Origin: Bacteroides ndongoniae
GTDB lineage: Bacteria > Bacteroidota > Bacteroidia > Bacteroidales > Bacteroidaceae
NCBI RefSeq assembly: GCF_900108345.1
Contig: NZ_FNVV01000012.1
Location: forward strand, 905,852-969,851
Reading direction: 5' to 3'
Length of the DNA stretch: 64,000 nt
Shown: positions 46,924-55,251 of the stretch, piece after piece
Position numbering within the stretch: position 1 is the first letter of the stretch
Layout: every line of letters begins with the position of its first letter
Notes under the pieces: generated by a model
Databases searched by the model: none
The model's input: the letters and a program-made list of their open reading frames with translations, nothing else
Told to the model about the DNA's origin: nothing
Made by a program: the position numbers and the translations under genes

Positions 46924-49374
46924 TCAGAAACGGCAGCGCAGGTCGATGCCTATCTGTACGGGGCGTCCCATCTGAGCGAAGCCGCGGCTCATGGTCTCGA
47001 ACCAGAAAGCCTGATAGCAGGTATTCAGCGCATTGTTCACCCACAGGGCTATCTGTCCGTTGCCTTTGTTCAGGCTGATGCGGCCGTTCAGGGTGCCGTA
47101 CAGGGCCTGACTGGCGTTGTTCTCCTCGGTCCAGTAGATGCGTCCGGCAGCTTTGTAGTGGGCGTTCAGGGTGATGTTGTCCAGCCAGGCACCTTTCTTC
47201 AGACCGATGATGTATTGGGCACCGATGTTGAACGTGTGTTTGGGCACGAAGGGCACGTAGCGGCCGTTGTAGTTCACTTCGTCGCTCACGACGTAGTCGG
47301 TAAATGTAGCGTAAGTGTAGCCGTAACTGCCGTTCAGCGTCAGGTCGTTGGTCAGCTGGGCGCGCAGGGCTGCTTCGGCTCCCAGGCTCCGGCTTTTTCC
47401 GGCATTCACGGTGATGCGTCCCAGTCCGCTGGCGGCGAAGCGCGAAATCTGCTGGTCGCGCGTGTCCATGTAGAAGGCGGCAAGGTCGGTCTGCAAGCGT
47501 CCGTCGAACAGGGTGAGGTGGGTACCTACTTCGTAGTTCCACGAATATTCGGGGCGGTAGAGGGTGGCTTGTCGTACGTCGGTTTCGGCTTTCTGTGCCA
47601 TGCCGTTCAGCATGCCGATGATCTTCTGTTTGGTGGCGTCGTCTATCATGCCCACGCCTTCGATGACGGGGATGGTGGCCGATGCCACGTCGCCCATGTT
47701 GGCGCTGCGCATGTCGGTCTGCAGCAGGTCGCTGAACATCTGTATGTTGTAGCCGCCCGAACGGTAGCCTTTGGAAACGCTGGCGTAAATGTTGTTGCGG
47801 CGGTCGAAGTCGTATTGCAGGGCTACTTTAGGCAGCAGCTGGATGTAGTCGTGGTTCAGTTTGCCGCGGTAGCTGAGGCTCTGGTCGAAGCGGGTTTCGG
47901 GCACCATGGGGATGACGCGGTCGCCTGGTGTCAGCTTGCCGCTGAGCGAGTAGGTGTGCGAATAGGTGCAACCAGTGTTGTAGTCCAGCTTCAGACGTTC
48001 GTAGTCCATGCGCAGACCCAGTGTGAGCGAGAGACCCTCGGCGCCGAAGAGGTCGTTGAAGGTGGACTGGTGGAAGAGGGCGGCGTTCAGCACGGGTGTG
48101 TCGAACACGCCGCTGATGGGCAATGTGCTGCCGCCAATCACGTCGCTGAACACGAATTGCATGGTCATGGGACCTTGCGAGATGGTGGGCAGGTAGCGGT
48201 TGGCATTGTCGTTGGTCATGCTGTTCAGCCATGCCATGCCGTCGCTCTGGAAGGTGACGGGGGCATCGGTGTGCAGCCATTGGTAGAAGGCACTGGCTCC
48301 CGTTGTCCATTGCCAGCGGCGGCCGGGCTTTGACTTCAGTACCAATTCTTCGCTCAGCGTCTTCGAGTTCTGCTTTTGCATCATGGTGTAGATGTTCTGT
48401 TCGGTGAAGTCCTGGTCCAGATCCATGTGGTCGTCGAGCAGCTGGAAGCCCGTCACGCTGCTCAGCACAAAGTTGTCGGCCTGGTGCTCCAGGTTCAGAC
48501 CGCCGTTCAGCAAGTTACGTTTGTAGCCGCTCCGGTGGTTGTAGGCGATGCGGCCGATGTAGTCGGCACGGTCTTCCTCGCCTTCGGTCACGCCGGTATA
48601 TTCGTAGGGATATCCGCCCTGATGGGTGTATTCGTAGTTCAGGGTGAAGTCCAGTTTCAGGTTCTCGTTGGGCAACAAGATGGCGCGCAGGCGTCCGCCG
48701 AACTCGTCGTCCTTGTCCACCCGTTCGTTATTGAGTGCTGCGTTCTTGAAGAACCCGCCCTTATGCTCGTAGAAGAAGTTGGCCGAGAAGGCAAACTGCT
48801 GGCTGATGCGATGGTAGTGGCTGACGCTGGCCTTGTAGTTGTTGTAGGTGGCGGCGCTCAGCGTGAGGTCGGTGCCCTGATAAGTGAAGGGCGATTTGGT
48901 GAAGACACGTATCAGTCCGCCCATCGTGTTGCGTCCGTACAGGGTACCCTGCGGGCCGCGCATCACGTCGATGCGTTCGATGTCGGAGTAGTTGAAGTCG
49001 AAGGCCGACTTGTCGATGAAGGGAATGTTGTCCACGTACAGTCCGACGGCGGGCGTGTTGATACGCGAACCGATGCCGCGCACGTAGACCGAAGTAGTCA
49101 GTTTCGAACCGTAGTCGGGGATGAACAGGTTGGGCACAAGGGCCGACAGGTTCTTGACCGACTGCACGGCGTTGTTGCGCATGTCGGCCTGCGACAGCGA
49201 TGTGGCCGAGAGGGCCTGTTGGCGCAGTCGGCTGTTCTCTTTCGGTGTGGCGATGACTACTACTTCTTCGATATCGACCACTTTGGTGGTGTCCTGTGGA
49301 ACTTCTTCTCCGCGGACTGTCTGCGTTGCTCCGATGGCCAGCAACGCCAGTACGTTCAGGATGATTTTCTTCAT
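46924..49374 (-). CDS. TonB-dependent outer membrane receptor
   Basis: This 816-residue protein has a signal peptide (ILNVLALLAIGATQTVRGEE), a TonB-box-like DIEEVVVIATPKEN, a plug domain (VKNLSALVPNLFIPDYGSKL and RGPQGTLYGRNTMGGLIRVF) and a 22-strand barrel. It lacks the N-terminal carboxypeptidase-like domain of SusC proteins and has no SusD partner, so it is not a typical polysaccharide-utilisation receptor. It more likely takes up an iron, cobalamin or metal complex. It is encoded leftward directly after the LuxR-type regulator. Confidence 0.93.
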   Translation of the reverse strand: MKKIILNVLALLAIGATQTVRGEEVPQDTTKVVDIEEVVVIATPKENSRLRQQALSATSLSQADMRNNAVQSVKNLSALVPNLFIPDYGSKLTTSVYVRGIGSRINTPAVGLYVDNIPFIDKSAFDFNYSDIERIDVMRGPQGTLYGRNTMGGLIRVFTKSPFTYQGTDLTLSAATYNNYKASVSHYHRISQQFAFSANFFYEHKGGFFKNAALNNERVDKDDEFGGRLRAILLPNENLKLDFTLNYEYTHQGGYPYEYTGVTEGEEDRADYIGRIAYNHRSGYKRNLLNGGLNLEHQADNFVLSSVTGFQLLDDHMDLDQDFTEQNIYTMMQKQNSKTLSEELVLKSKPGRRWQWTTGASAFYQWLHTDAPVTFQSDGMAWLNSMTNDNANRYLPTISQGPMTMQFVFSDVIGGSTLPISGVFDTPVLNAALFHQSTFNDLFGAEGLSLTLGLRMDYERLKLDYNTGCTYSHTYSLSGKLTPGDRVIPMVPETRFDQSLSYRGKLNHDYIQLLPKVALQYDFDRRNNIYASVSKGYRSGGYNIQMFSDLLQTDMRSANMGDVASATIPVIEGVGMIDDATKQKIIGMLNGMAQKAETDVRQATLYRPEYSWNYEVGTHLTLFDGRLQTDLAAFYMDTRDQQISRFAASGLGRITVNAGKSRSLGAEAALRAQLTNDLTLNGSYGYTYATFTDYVVSDEVNYNGRYVPFVPKHTFNIGAQYIIGLKKGAWLDNITLNAHYKAAGRIYWTEENNASQALYGTLNGRISLNKGNGQIALWVNNALNTCYQAFWFETMSRGFAQMGRPVQIGIDLRCRF

Positions 49375-49460
49375 GAGCTGATGTATTGTCTATTCAGGCC
49401 GCAAAGTAAAGGCAAATCGGCGGAACGTGCAATCCTCACTTATGAGGAAATCGGGGTGGG

Positions 49461-50078
49461 TCAGATGGCGTCGGCTTCCACATAGCCGTGCATCACGGCA
49501 TAGATGGTAAGCCCCGAGACGGACTTGATGCCCAGCTTCTCGGTGATGTTCTTGCGGTGGCTGATGACGGTGGTCAGACTGATGTTCAGACGGTCGGCTA
49601 TCTCTTTGTTGATGAGGCCTTTTACCACCAGTACCAGTACTTCGATTTCGCGCGCCGTCAGTTCGTGACCGGCGGGCATGTTGGCGGGTTTCTCTCCGAC
49701 GGGCATGGCGGGTGCGGGCAGCTTACCGGGATGCCCGTGTTTGTGTCCGTGGCCGTGCAGGTGTACGATGCTTCGTACAAGGTCCTTCTCGGGCTGGCAG
49801 ATGTTCAGTGTCAGCACGCCGGCCAGTTGCGGGTTGCCTTCGCCCGCTGCCAGCACAATGGTTTTGGGGCGCCGCGGCAGGAAGAAAACCGTATGCTCAA
49901 AATAGACCTGCGCCGAAACGAAGTAGTGCGCGTACATGTCGGGCGTGTCGTCTGCGAAGGCGGCAAACGAGGGGAACATGCGGATGACTGCACCCGGTAT
50001 GAGCTCTTCAAGCAGGCCGCACAGGCCTAGGCTGCTCAGTGTGTTCGGGTCGATAATGGCGATTTCGGGCGAGGGCAT
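49461..50078 (-). CDS. LuxR/NarL-type regulator with degenerate receiver and His-rich linker
   Basis: This 205-residue protein has an N-terminal receiver-like part (residues 4-100) and a LuxR HTH at 138-195 (LTAREIEVLVLVVKGLINKE, ISLTTVISHRKNITEKLGIK). The receiver keeps the first acidic pocket (IIDPNTLSS) but lacks an aspartate where the phospho-acceptor should be (about 48-60). Between the domains is HLHGHGHKHGH (106-116), an alternating histidine run that could bind metal. With the TonB receptor 87 bp downstream, it may be a metal- or heme-responsive regulator of it. This is inference. Confidence 0.85.
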   Translation of the reverse strand: MPSPEIAIIDPNTLSSLGLCGLLEELIPGAVIRMFPSFAAFADDTPDMYAHYFVSAQVYFEHTVFFLPRRPKTIVLAAGEGNPQLAGVLTLNICQPEKDLVRSIVHLHGHGHKHGHPGKLPAPAMPVGEKPANMPAGHELTAREIEVLVLVVKGLINKEIADRLNISLTTVISHRKNITEKLGIKSVSGLTIYAVMHGYVEADAI

Positions 50079-50254
50079 ACTTTGGAATTAATGATTGATG
50101 TGTCTGCAAAGAACGTCATTTTTGCGGAAACCGGCAAATGGCAGAAACAAAAATACCGGTGACAGGCTGATAAAGAATTTCCTCTAAAGCTGACTGACAT
50201 TCAGAATCGGGTGGAAAAAAGAACATAATTGTTTGCTTTTTGTGCATTCTTTAG

Positions 50255-50262
50255 TATATTTG
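50255..50262 (+). promoter_or_regulatory. Canonical promoter of DUF805 gene
   Basis: TATATTTG with a TTTG -33 element at 50232-50235, spacing 19 bp. This is a close fit to the Bacteroides promoter. It gives a leader of about 60 nt. Confidence 0.75.
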
Positions 50263-50328
50263 TATAATCTTTGTTGCTTATCACAATTAAGACGCAAAAC
50301 TTATTATTTACTTAAATTTAATATCATT

Positions 50329-50817
50329 ATGTTTAAAGCTCCTTTCTCTTTCGACGGACGTATTCGTAGAATCGAGTATTTTCTGTCTGCCGTTATCAGT
50401 TCTGTTTTTGGTGGTATAGCTATGGCGCTGGGCGTAGGAACCATGTTTTTAGGCGCAGCTTCCAATTCGGCTGGCGGTTTTGGTTTTGGTGTGCTGATTG
50501 GTTTCGTTGTCCTCATTGCCGATGCATGGTTCGGTCTGGCGCAGGGTGTGAAGCGTCTGCACGATGTTGACAAGTCCGGATGGTTCATTTTGCTGGGTCT
50601 TATTCCGCTTATTAACATCATTCTGGGTCTGTACATGCTGTTTGCCGATGGTACGGTAGGTCCTAACCAATATGGTCCCGACCCGAAGAACCGTATGCCT
50701 TACCAGCAACAGCCCTCTTCCATCAACGTAACAGTGAACGTAGGTGGCGAAAAAACAGCCAGTCAGGCTTCGCAGGCTCCTTCTTCAGCTCCCGCCGAAG
50801 GAGAAGAGGTAAAATAA
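50329..50817 (+). CDS. DUF805 family membrane protein
   Basis: This 162-residue protein starts with the DUF805 pattern, MFKAPFSFDGRIRRIEYFLS, and has three to four membrane segments. ADAWFGLAQGVKRLHDVDKS is followed by the membrane segment GWFILLGLIPLINIILGLYM. FADGTVGPNQYGPDPK also fits. The function of DUF805 is unknown. The last 45 residues are polar, rich in Ala, Ser and Gln. The ATG at 50329 fits both the family and the promoter. A large terminator hairpin follows. Confidence 0.92.
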   Translation: MFKAPFSFDGRIRRIEYFLSAVISSVFGGIAMALGVGTMFLGAASNSAGGFGFGVLIGFVVLIADAWFGLAQGVKRLHDVDKSGWFILLGLIPLINIILGLYMLFADGTVGPNQYGPDPKNRMPYQQQPSSINVTVNVGGEKTASQASQAPSSAPAEGEEVK

Positions 50818-50840
50818 CGTTCCTTCTGAGGAATTAAGAA

Positions 50841-50931
50841 TATCCGCAACTATCATTCGCAAAGGACAGGGCAATACGGGGTTTATCCGTTGCCTTTCCG
50901 AAGCTTTGAAGGAAGTTGCGGATATTTTTTG
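50841..50931 (+). terminator. Long hairpin terminator after DUF805 gene
   Basis: ATATCCGCAACT at 50841 pairs with AGTTGCGGATAT at about 50915, followed by six T. Inner GCAAAGGACAGGGCAA can also pair with TTGCCTTTCC. Confidence 0.8.
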
Positions 50932-50960
50932 TACAGGTATTTTATAGGCTGTATATAGTT

Positions 50961-52562
50961 TTAAAGAACTTCGCAATACTGTGCTGCCGCCTCGGCACAC
51001 CGTTCTCCGTCTACTCCGGCAGAGACGATGCCGCCTGCATAACCGGCTCCTTCGCCGCAGGGGAAGAGGCCGCGAAGGCGGACGTGTTGCAGGGTGTCGC
51101 GATCGCGTACAATGCGTACGGGTGCCGATGTACGGGTTTCGACGGCTATCATCACGGCTTCGTTGGTCAGGAAGCCGCGGGCATTGCGGCCGAACTGCTG
51201 GAAACCTTTGGCCAGGCGGTTGGCGATGAACGGAGGCAGCCAGAAGTGTAGGGGCGAAGCTATCAGCCCCGGAGCATACGACGACTCGGGCAGGTCGGCA
51301 CTGAGGCGGCGGTTCACAAAGTCGGCCATGCGCTGGGCTGGTGCCGTCTGACGGCGGTTGCCCTGCTGCCAGCAGAGGCGTTCAAGGTGTTCCTGCAGGA
51401 AAAGCATGTTCAAAGAAGAACCTCCTTCGCCTGTCTGTAGTAATTCTTCATTCTTCATTCCTAATTCTTCATTCTCCAAGTCTTCCGGTCTGATTTCCAC
51501 CACCATTCCGCTGTTGCTCCAGCGCGAGCCACGGTTGCTGGGACTCATGCCGTTCACCACAATCTGTTCGGGACCGCTGGCTGCGGGCACGATGAAGCCA
51601 CCGGGGCACATGCAGAAGCTATAAACGCCACGGCCTTCGACCTGCGTGACAAAACTGTATTCGGCTGCGGGCAGATACTTGCCGCGTCCGTTTTTGTTGT
51701 GATACTGTATCTGATCGATGAGGTGGGCGGGATGCTCCAGTCGCACACCTACGGCGATACCTTTGGCTTCTATCTCTACGTTGTTGGCGGCCAGCCAGCG
51801 ATAGACGTCGCGGGCAGAGTGGCCGGTAGCCAGGATGACAGGACCGAGGAATGTCTGTCCCGTGTTGGTTTCGATGCCCTTTACTTCATCGCCTTCGATG
51901 AGCAGGGCGTCCATACGGGTCTGGAAGTGAACTTCGCCACCGCACTGTAGGATGGTGTTGCGCATGTTTTCGATGACGCGGGGCAGCTTGTCGGTGCCGA
52001 TGTGCGGGTGGGCGTCCACCAGAATGGAGGTGGATGCGCCGTGCTGGCAGAAGATGTTGAGTATCTTGTCCACGTTGCCGCGCTTCTTGCTGCGGGTATA
52101 TAGTTTGCCGTCGGAGTAGGCACCTGCGCCGCCTTCGCCGAAGCTGTAGTTCGACTCAGGGTTTACGGCTTGCGTGCGGCTTATCTGGGCGAGGTCTTTC
52201 TTGCGTTCGCGTACGTCCTTGCCGCGCTCTACCACGATGGGGCGCAGTCCCAGTTCGATGAGGCGCAGGGCGGCGAATAGTCCGCCGGGGCCAGCACCTA
52301 CGACGATGACCTGGGGGCGGCCTTCTACATTATTATATACGGTGTGCCGATATTCGTCGTCTTTGGGCACTTCGTTGACGTAGGCACGTACGGTGAGGTT
52401 GACAAACACCGTCCGCTGGCGGGCGTCGATGCTCCGCTTCAGGATGCGGGTGGCGTTTATTTCTTTCTTGTTCAAGCCTTTTTCGTTGACCAGATAGTCA
52501 ATCAGGCGTTGTTCGTTGGCGGCTACTTCGGGTAGCACTCTGATGTTATATTCTTGTATCAT
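50961..52562 (-). CDS. FAD-dependent oxidoreductase of the COG2509 type
   Basis: This 533-residue flavoprotein has an N-terminal extension of about 90 residues, then the FAD motif VIVVGAGPGGLFAALRLIEL and VVERGKDVRERKKDL. GEGGAGAYSDGKLYTRSKK and VILATGHSARDVYRWLAANN follow, as in COG2509 proteins. The C-terminal part has GEGAGYAGGIVSAGVDGERC. The substrate is unknown. Residues about 360-375 (NEELGMKNEELLQ) come from an AAGAATGAAGAAT array inserted in frame. It starts 11 bp before the GxxExxY cassette. Confidence 0.92.
   Translation of the reverse strand: MIQEYNIRVLPEVAANEQRLIDYLVNEKGLNKKEINATRILKRSIDARQRTVFVNLTVRAYVNEVPKDDEYRHTVYNNVEGRPQVIVVGAGPGGLFAALRLIELGLRPIVVERGKDVRERKKDLAQISRTQAVNPESNYSFGEGGAGAYSDGKLYTRSKKRGNVDKILNIFCQHGASTSILVDAHPHIGTDKLPRVIENMRNTILQCGGEVHFQTRMDALLIEGDEVKGIETNTGQTFLGPVILATGHSARDVYRWLAANNVEIEAKGIAVGVRLEHPAHLIDQIQYHNKNGRGKYLPAAEYSFVTQVEGRGVYSFCMCPGGFIVPAASGPEQIVVNGMSPSNRGSRWSNSGMVVEIRPEDLENEELGMKNEELLQTGEGGSSLNMLFLQEHLERLCWQQGNRRQTAPAQRMADFVNRRLSADLPESSYAPGLIASPLHFWLPPFIANRLAKGFQQFGRNARGFLTNEAVMIAVETRTSAPVRIVRDRDTLQHVRLRGLFPCGEGAGYAGGIVSAGVDGERCAEAAAQYCEVL
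51441..51475. repeat. AAGAATGAAGAAT array inside the COG2509 gene
   Basis: TAATTCTTCATTCTTCATTC with a second CTAATTCTTCATTCTC unit. It is read through in frame as NEELGMKNEELL. The repeat is otherwise intergenic in the window. Confidence 0.8.
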
Positions 52563-52572
52563 ATGTTTTATT

Positions 52573-53030
52573 AAACGCAGATTATCGCAGATTATCGCAA
52601 ATTAAAGGACATATCTTCTTATGCCATTCTGCAAATTCATATTATAGAAATTAATAAGCAAGCCTAAATGAACTTGGCTCAATCTTAAATAAGTCATTAT
52701 CTGTGCTGTATGGATAGGTAAAATTTTCTCCACAGTTTTCAGTTCGATAATGATTTTGTTCTCTACTAAGATATCGATGCGGTAACCGCAATCCAATGTT
52801 ATACCTTTATATAAGACCGGTAAGGGCTTTTGCCGTTCGTAATGGATATTTTTTCCACTCAGCTCATAACACAGACAGGCTTCATACACACTTTCCAATA
52901 AACCAGGTCCCAGCTCTTTATGTACATTATATGCACATCCCAGTACTTGATAGGATAATTCGTTTGTTTCTTTATCTATATTTACCATAGTAAATTTACT
53001 TTGCGTCAATCTGCGTTAATCTGCGTTTTA
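52573..53030. repeat. GxxExxY cassette bounded by inverted CGCAGATTA arrays
   Basis: The left array is AAACGCAGATTATCGCAGAT and on to 52604. The right array at about 52997-53030 is its inverted counterpart, ending TAATCTGCGTTTTA. Both consist of two or three units of about 10 bp. They enclose a 458-bp segment holding one gene, whose stop codon is in the left array. The segment separates a flavoprotein gene and radA on the same strand. Confidence 0.8.
52602..52988 (-). CDS. GxxExxY protein, PD-(D/E)XK nuclease-like
   Basis: This 128-residue protein has the name-giving motif GLLESVY at residues 29-35. A later YRIDILVENKIIIELKTVE has Asp72, Glu82 and Lys84 in the PD-(D/E)XK arrangement, with a following QIMTYL. 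No function is established for the family; nuclease activity is inferred from the motif. I start at the ATG at 52988; a TTG upstream lies within the repeat. The stop codon lies in the flanking array. Its GC content is below that of its neighbours. It resembles a mobile insertion between the flavoprotein gene and radA. Confidence 0.88.
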   Translation of the reverse strand: MVNIDKETNELSYQVLGCAYNVHKELGPGLLESVYEACLCYELSGKNIHYERQKPLPVLYKGITLDCGYRIDILVENKIIIELKTVEKILPIHTAQIMTYLRLSQVHLGLLINFYNMNLQNGIRRYVL

Positions 53031-53035
53031 TATCT

Positions 53036-54403
53036 CTATCCAAACAGTGCCCTAAATGCTTCTTCCACCTTCCTCACCGGCACCAGTTCGATGCTCAGTT
53101 TCTTCGTGTTCAGCCCCTGCAGGTTGTATTTGGGCAGGAGGAACTGTTTGAAACCCAGTTTCTCGGCCTCGCCGATGCGTTGCTCGATGCGGTTCACGGG
53201 ACGGATTTCGCCCGAGAGACCTATCTCGCCTGCCATGCAGACGCCCGGCTCAATCTCCGCATCCATGTTGCTGGAGAGGATGGCGCTGATGACGGCCAGG
53301 TCGATGGCCGGGTCATTCACCTTGAGGCCGCCCGCAATGTTGAGGAAAACGTCTTTCTGCGCCAACTTAAAGCCTACACGCTTTTCGAGCACGGCCAGCA
53401 GCATGTTCATGCGGCGGATGTCGAAGCCCGTGGCCGAGCGTTGCGGATTGCCGTAGACGGCGGAACTGACCAGTGCCTGTGTCTCGATGAGGAAAGGACG
53501 TACACCTTCGATGGCCGAGGCGATGGCCACACCACTCATGCCTTCGTGATCCTGACTCAGCAGCAGTTCGGAGGGGTTGCTCACTTGGCGCAGACCGTCC
53601 TGACGCATTTCGTAGATGCCCAGTTCGGCGGTGCTGCCGAAGCGGTTCTTGATGCTGCGCAGAATGCGGTACATGTAGTGCTGGTCGCCCTCGAACTGAA
53701 GGACGGTATCGACGATGTGTTCCAGCACTTTGGGACCTGCGATGCTGCCTTCCTTGTTGATGTGGCCAATCAGGATGACTGCTGTATGCGTTTCCTTGGC
53801 GAAGCGCAGAATGCTGGCGGCACACTCGCGCACCTGGGCGATGCTGCCCGGCGAGGATTCCAGTGCTTCGGTCGAAATGGTTTGTATGGAGTCGATGATG
53901 ACCAGGTCGGGGCGTGTGTTCTTGATGTGGACGTAGATCTGTTCGAGCGACGTCTCGCACACGATGAGACAGTCCGACGATTGTTTCGTCAGCCGTTCGG
54001 CACGCAGTTTCAGCTGTCGCGCGCTTTCCTCGCCCGAGATGTAGAGGATGCGTTTCTCGGGCATCCGCAGGACGGTTTGCAGCACCAGTGTCGACTTGCC
54101 GATGCCCGGCTCTCCGCCTATCAGCACCAGCGACCCTTGCACCAGTCCGCCACCCAGTACGCGGTTCAGTTCGGCGTCGTGCAGGTCGATGCGGGGTTCG
54201 TCGGCCGCTTCAATCTCGTCTAGGGTGACGGGCTTGGACTTGACGGTCTCGATGCCCGAAACGGGGCGTTTATTGGTGGGCTCCTTGCGTACGATTTCTT
54301 CGACGAAGGTATTCCACTGTCCGCACGCGGGGCACTTGCCCTGCCATTTGGGCGACTCTTGTCCGCAGTTGCTGCATACGTAGACGGTTTTCTCTTTGGC
54401 CAT
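53036..54403 (-). CDS. radA: DNA repair protein RadA
   Basis: This 455-residue RecA-like protein begins with a zinc finger, CSNCGQESPKWQGKCPACGQ. Walker A is GGEPGIGKSTLVLQ, the RadA motif is KNRFGSTAELGIYE, and a Lon-like C-terminal domain ends it (VNDPAIDLAVISAILSS ... LPKYN). It should act in branch migration during recombination. It starts at MAKEKTVYVCSNC, which is typical. A TACCTTTG box precedes it. Its end is 5 bp from the GxxExxY cassette. Confidence 0.96.
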   Translation of the reverse strand: MAKEKTVYVCSNCGQESPKWQGKCPACGQWNTFVEEIVRKEPTNKRPVSGIETVKSKPVTLDEIEAADEPRIDLHDAELNRVLGGGLVQGSLVLIGGEPGIGKSTLVLQTVLRMPEKRILYISGEESARQLKLRAERLTKQSSDCLIVCETSLEQIYVHIKNTRPDLVIIDSIQTISTEALESSPGSIAQVRECAASILRFAKETHTAVILIGHINKEGSIAGPKVLEHIVDTVLQFEGDQHYMYRILRSIKNRFGSTAELGIYEMRQDGLRQVSNPSELLLSQDHEGMSGVAIASAIEGVRPFLIETQALVSSAVYGNPQRSATGFDIRRMNMLLAVLEKRVGFKLAQKDVFLNIAGGLKVNDPAIDLAVISAILSSNMDAEIEPGVCMAGEIGLSGEIRPVNRIEQRIGEAEKLGFKQFLLPKYNLQGLNTKKLSIELVPVRKVEEAFRALFG

Positions 54404-54431
54404 AATCGGAAGATTTAATGAATTGTGGCCT

Positions 54432-54439
54432 CAAAGGTA
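54432..54439 (-). promoter_or_regulatory. Putative -7 box for radA
   Basis: Leftward TACCTTTG, fitting TAnnTTTG, 29 bp before the ATG. Confidence 0.5.
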
Positions 54440-54442
54440 CTT

Positions 54443-54478
54443 TATTCACCACAGAGTACACAGAGTTTCACGGAGTTT
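54443..54478. repeat. CACAGAGTACACAGAGTTTCACGG repeat
   Basis: Degenerate tandem units of CACAGAG or CACGGAG lie between divergent radA and the carbonic anhydrase gene. It resembles the short tandem repeats elsewhere in the window but shares no sequence with them. Confidence 0.5.
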
Positions 54479-54561
54479 TTTTACTTTTGTTCGTGCGGTG
54501 CACGGGCCGACGGCAGTGTTCCGCGATGTGAATATGAACCGATTCTTTAACAACTGAAATT

Positions 54562-55104
54562 ATGATAGACGAAATTCTGAAATTCAACAAGCAGTTTGTG
54601 GCCGACAAGGGATACGAGAAGTACATCACGACGAAATATCCCGACAAGAAGATTGCCATCCTGTCGTGTATGGACACCCGGCTGACGGAGTTGCTGCCAG
54701 CGGCTTTGGGCATCAAGAACGGCGATGTGAAAATGATTAAGAATGCGGGAGGCATCATCTCGCACCCCTTCGGCAGTGTGATCCGAAGCCTGTTGGTAGC
54801 CATTTACGAGCTGGGCGTGACGGAGGTGATGGTGGTTGCCCATTCGGACTGCGGCGCGTGTCACATGAGCAGCGAGCAGATGATTGAGCACATGAAGGCC
54901 CGCGGCATCCATCAGGAGACCATCGACATGATACGTTTCTGCGGCGTGGACTTCGAATCGTGGCTTTACGGTTTTGGCGATACCGAGAAGTCGGTCCGCG
55001 AAACGGTCAGTGCCATCCTGAATCATCCGCTTATTCCGCACGACATTCGTGTGTCGGGTTACATCATAGACTCCGTAACGGGTGAGCTGACTCCCGTAGA
55101 ATAG
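54562..55104 (+). CDS. Beta-class carbonic anhydrase
   Basis: This 180-residue enzyme should interconvert CO2 and bicarbonate. Zinc ligands and the catalytic pair are Cys36, Asp38 and Arg40 in ILSCMDTRLTELL, plus His94 and Cys97 in AHSDCGACH. KMIKNAGGIISHPFGSVIRS follows between them. Start and length fit the small clade. It is convergent with the asparaginase gene; the gap holds a long palindromic repeat. Confidence 0.95.
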   Translation: MIDEILKFNKQFVADKGYEKYITTKYPDKKIAILSCMDTRLTELLPAALGIKNGDVKMIKNAGGIISHPFGSVIRSLLVAIYELGVTEVMVVAHSDCGACHMSSEQMIEHMKARGIHQETIDMIRFCGVDFESWLYGFGDTEKSVRETVSAILNHPLIPHDIRVSGYIIDSVTGELTPVE

Positions 55105-55133
55105 CTTCCTGAAGGGGTTGTGAGACCGGTTTG

Positions 55134-55240
55134 TGGGACACTTGCACGGCTCGCGAGCAACACTTGTACGGCTCGCGAGCCGTGCAAGTGTCCCACAAAT
55201 GTATTGCAAGTGTGGCTCGCGGCACTTGCAAGTGGGGTTC
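55134..55240. repeat. CTCGCGAG palindromic repeat cluster, copy 7
   Basis: The first 68 bp form a near-perfect long inverted repeat: TTTGTGGGACACTTGCACGG ... CCGTGCAAGTGTCCCACAAA, with CTCGCGAG cores on both sides. A further unit, GCAAGTGTGGCTCGCG, follows. It fills the gap between two convergent genes. Confidence 0.85.
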
Positions 55241-55251
55241 AAAAACGTTTT

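Noticed and set aside
46924..49374. Polysaccharide-utilisation locus around the TonB receptor
   Set aside because: There is no SusD partner, no carboxypeptidase-like N-terminal domain in the receptor and no glycoside hydrolase nearby.
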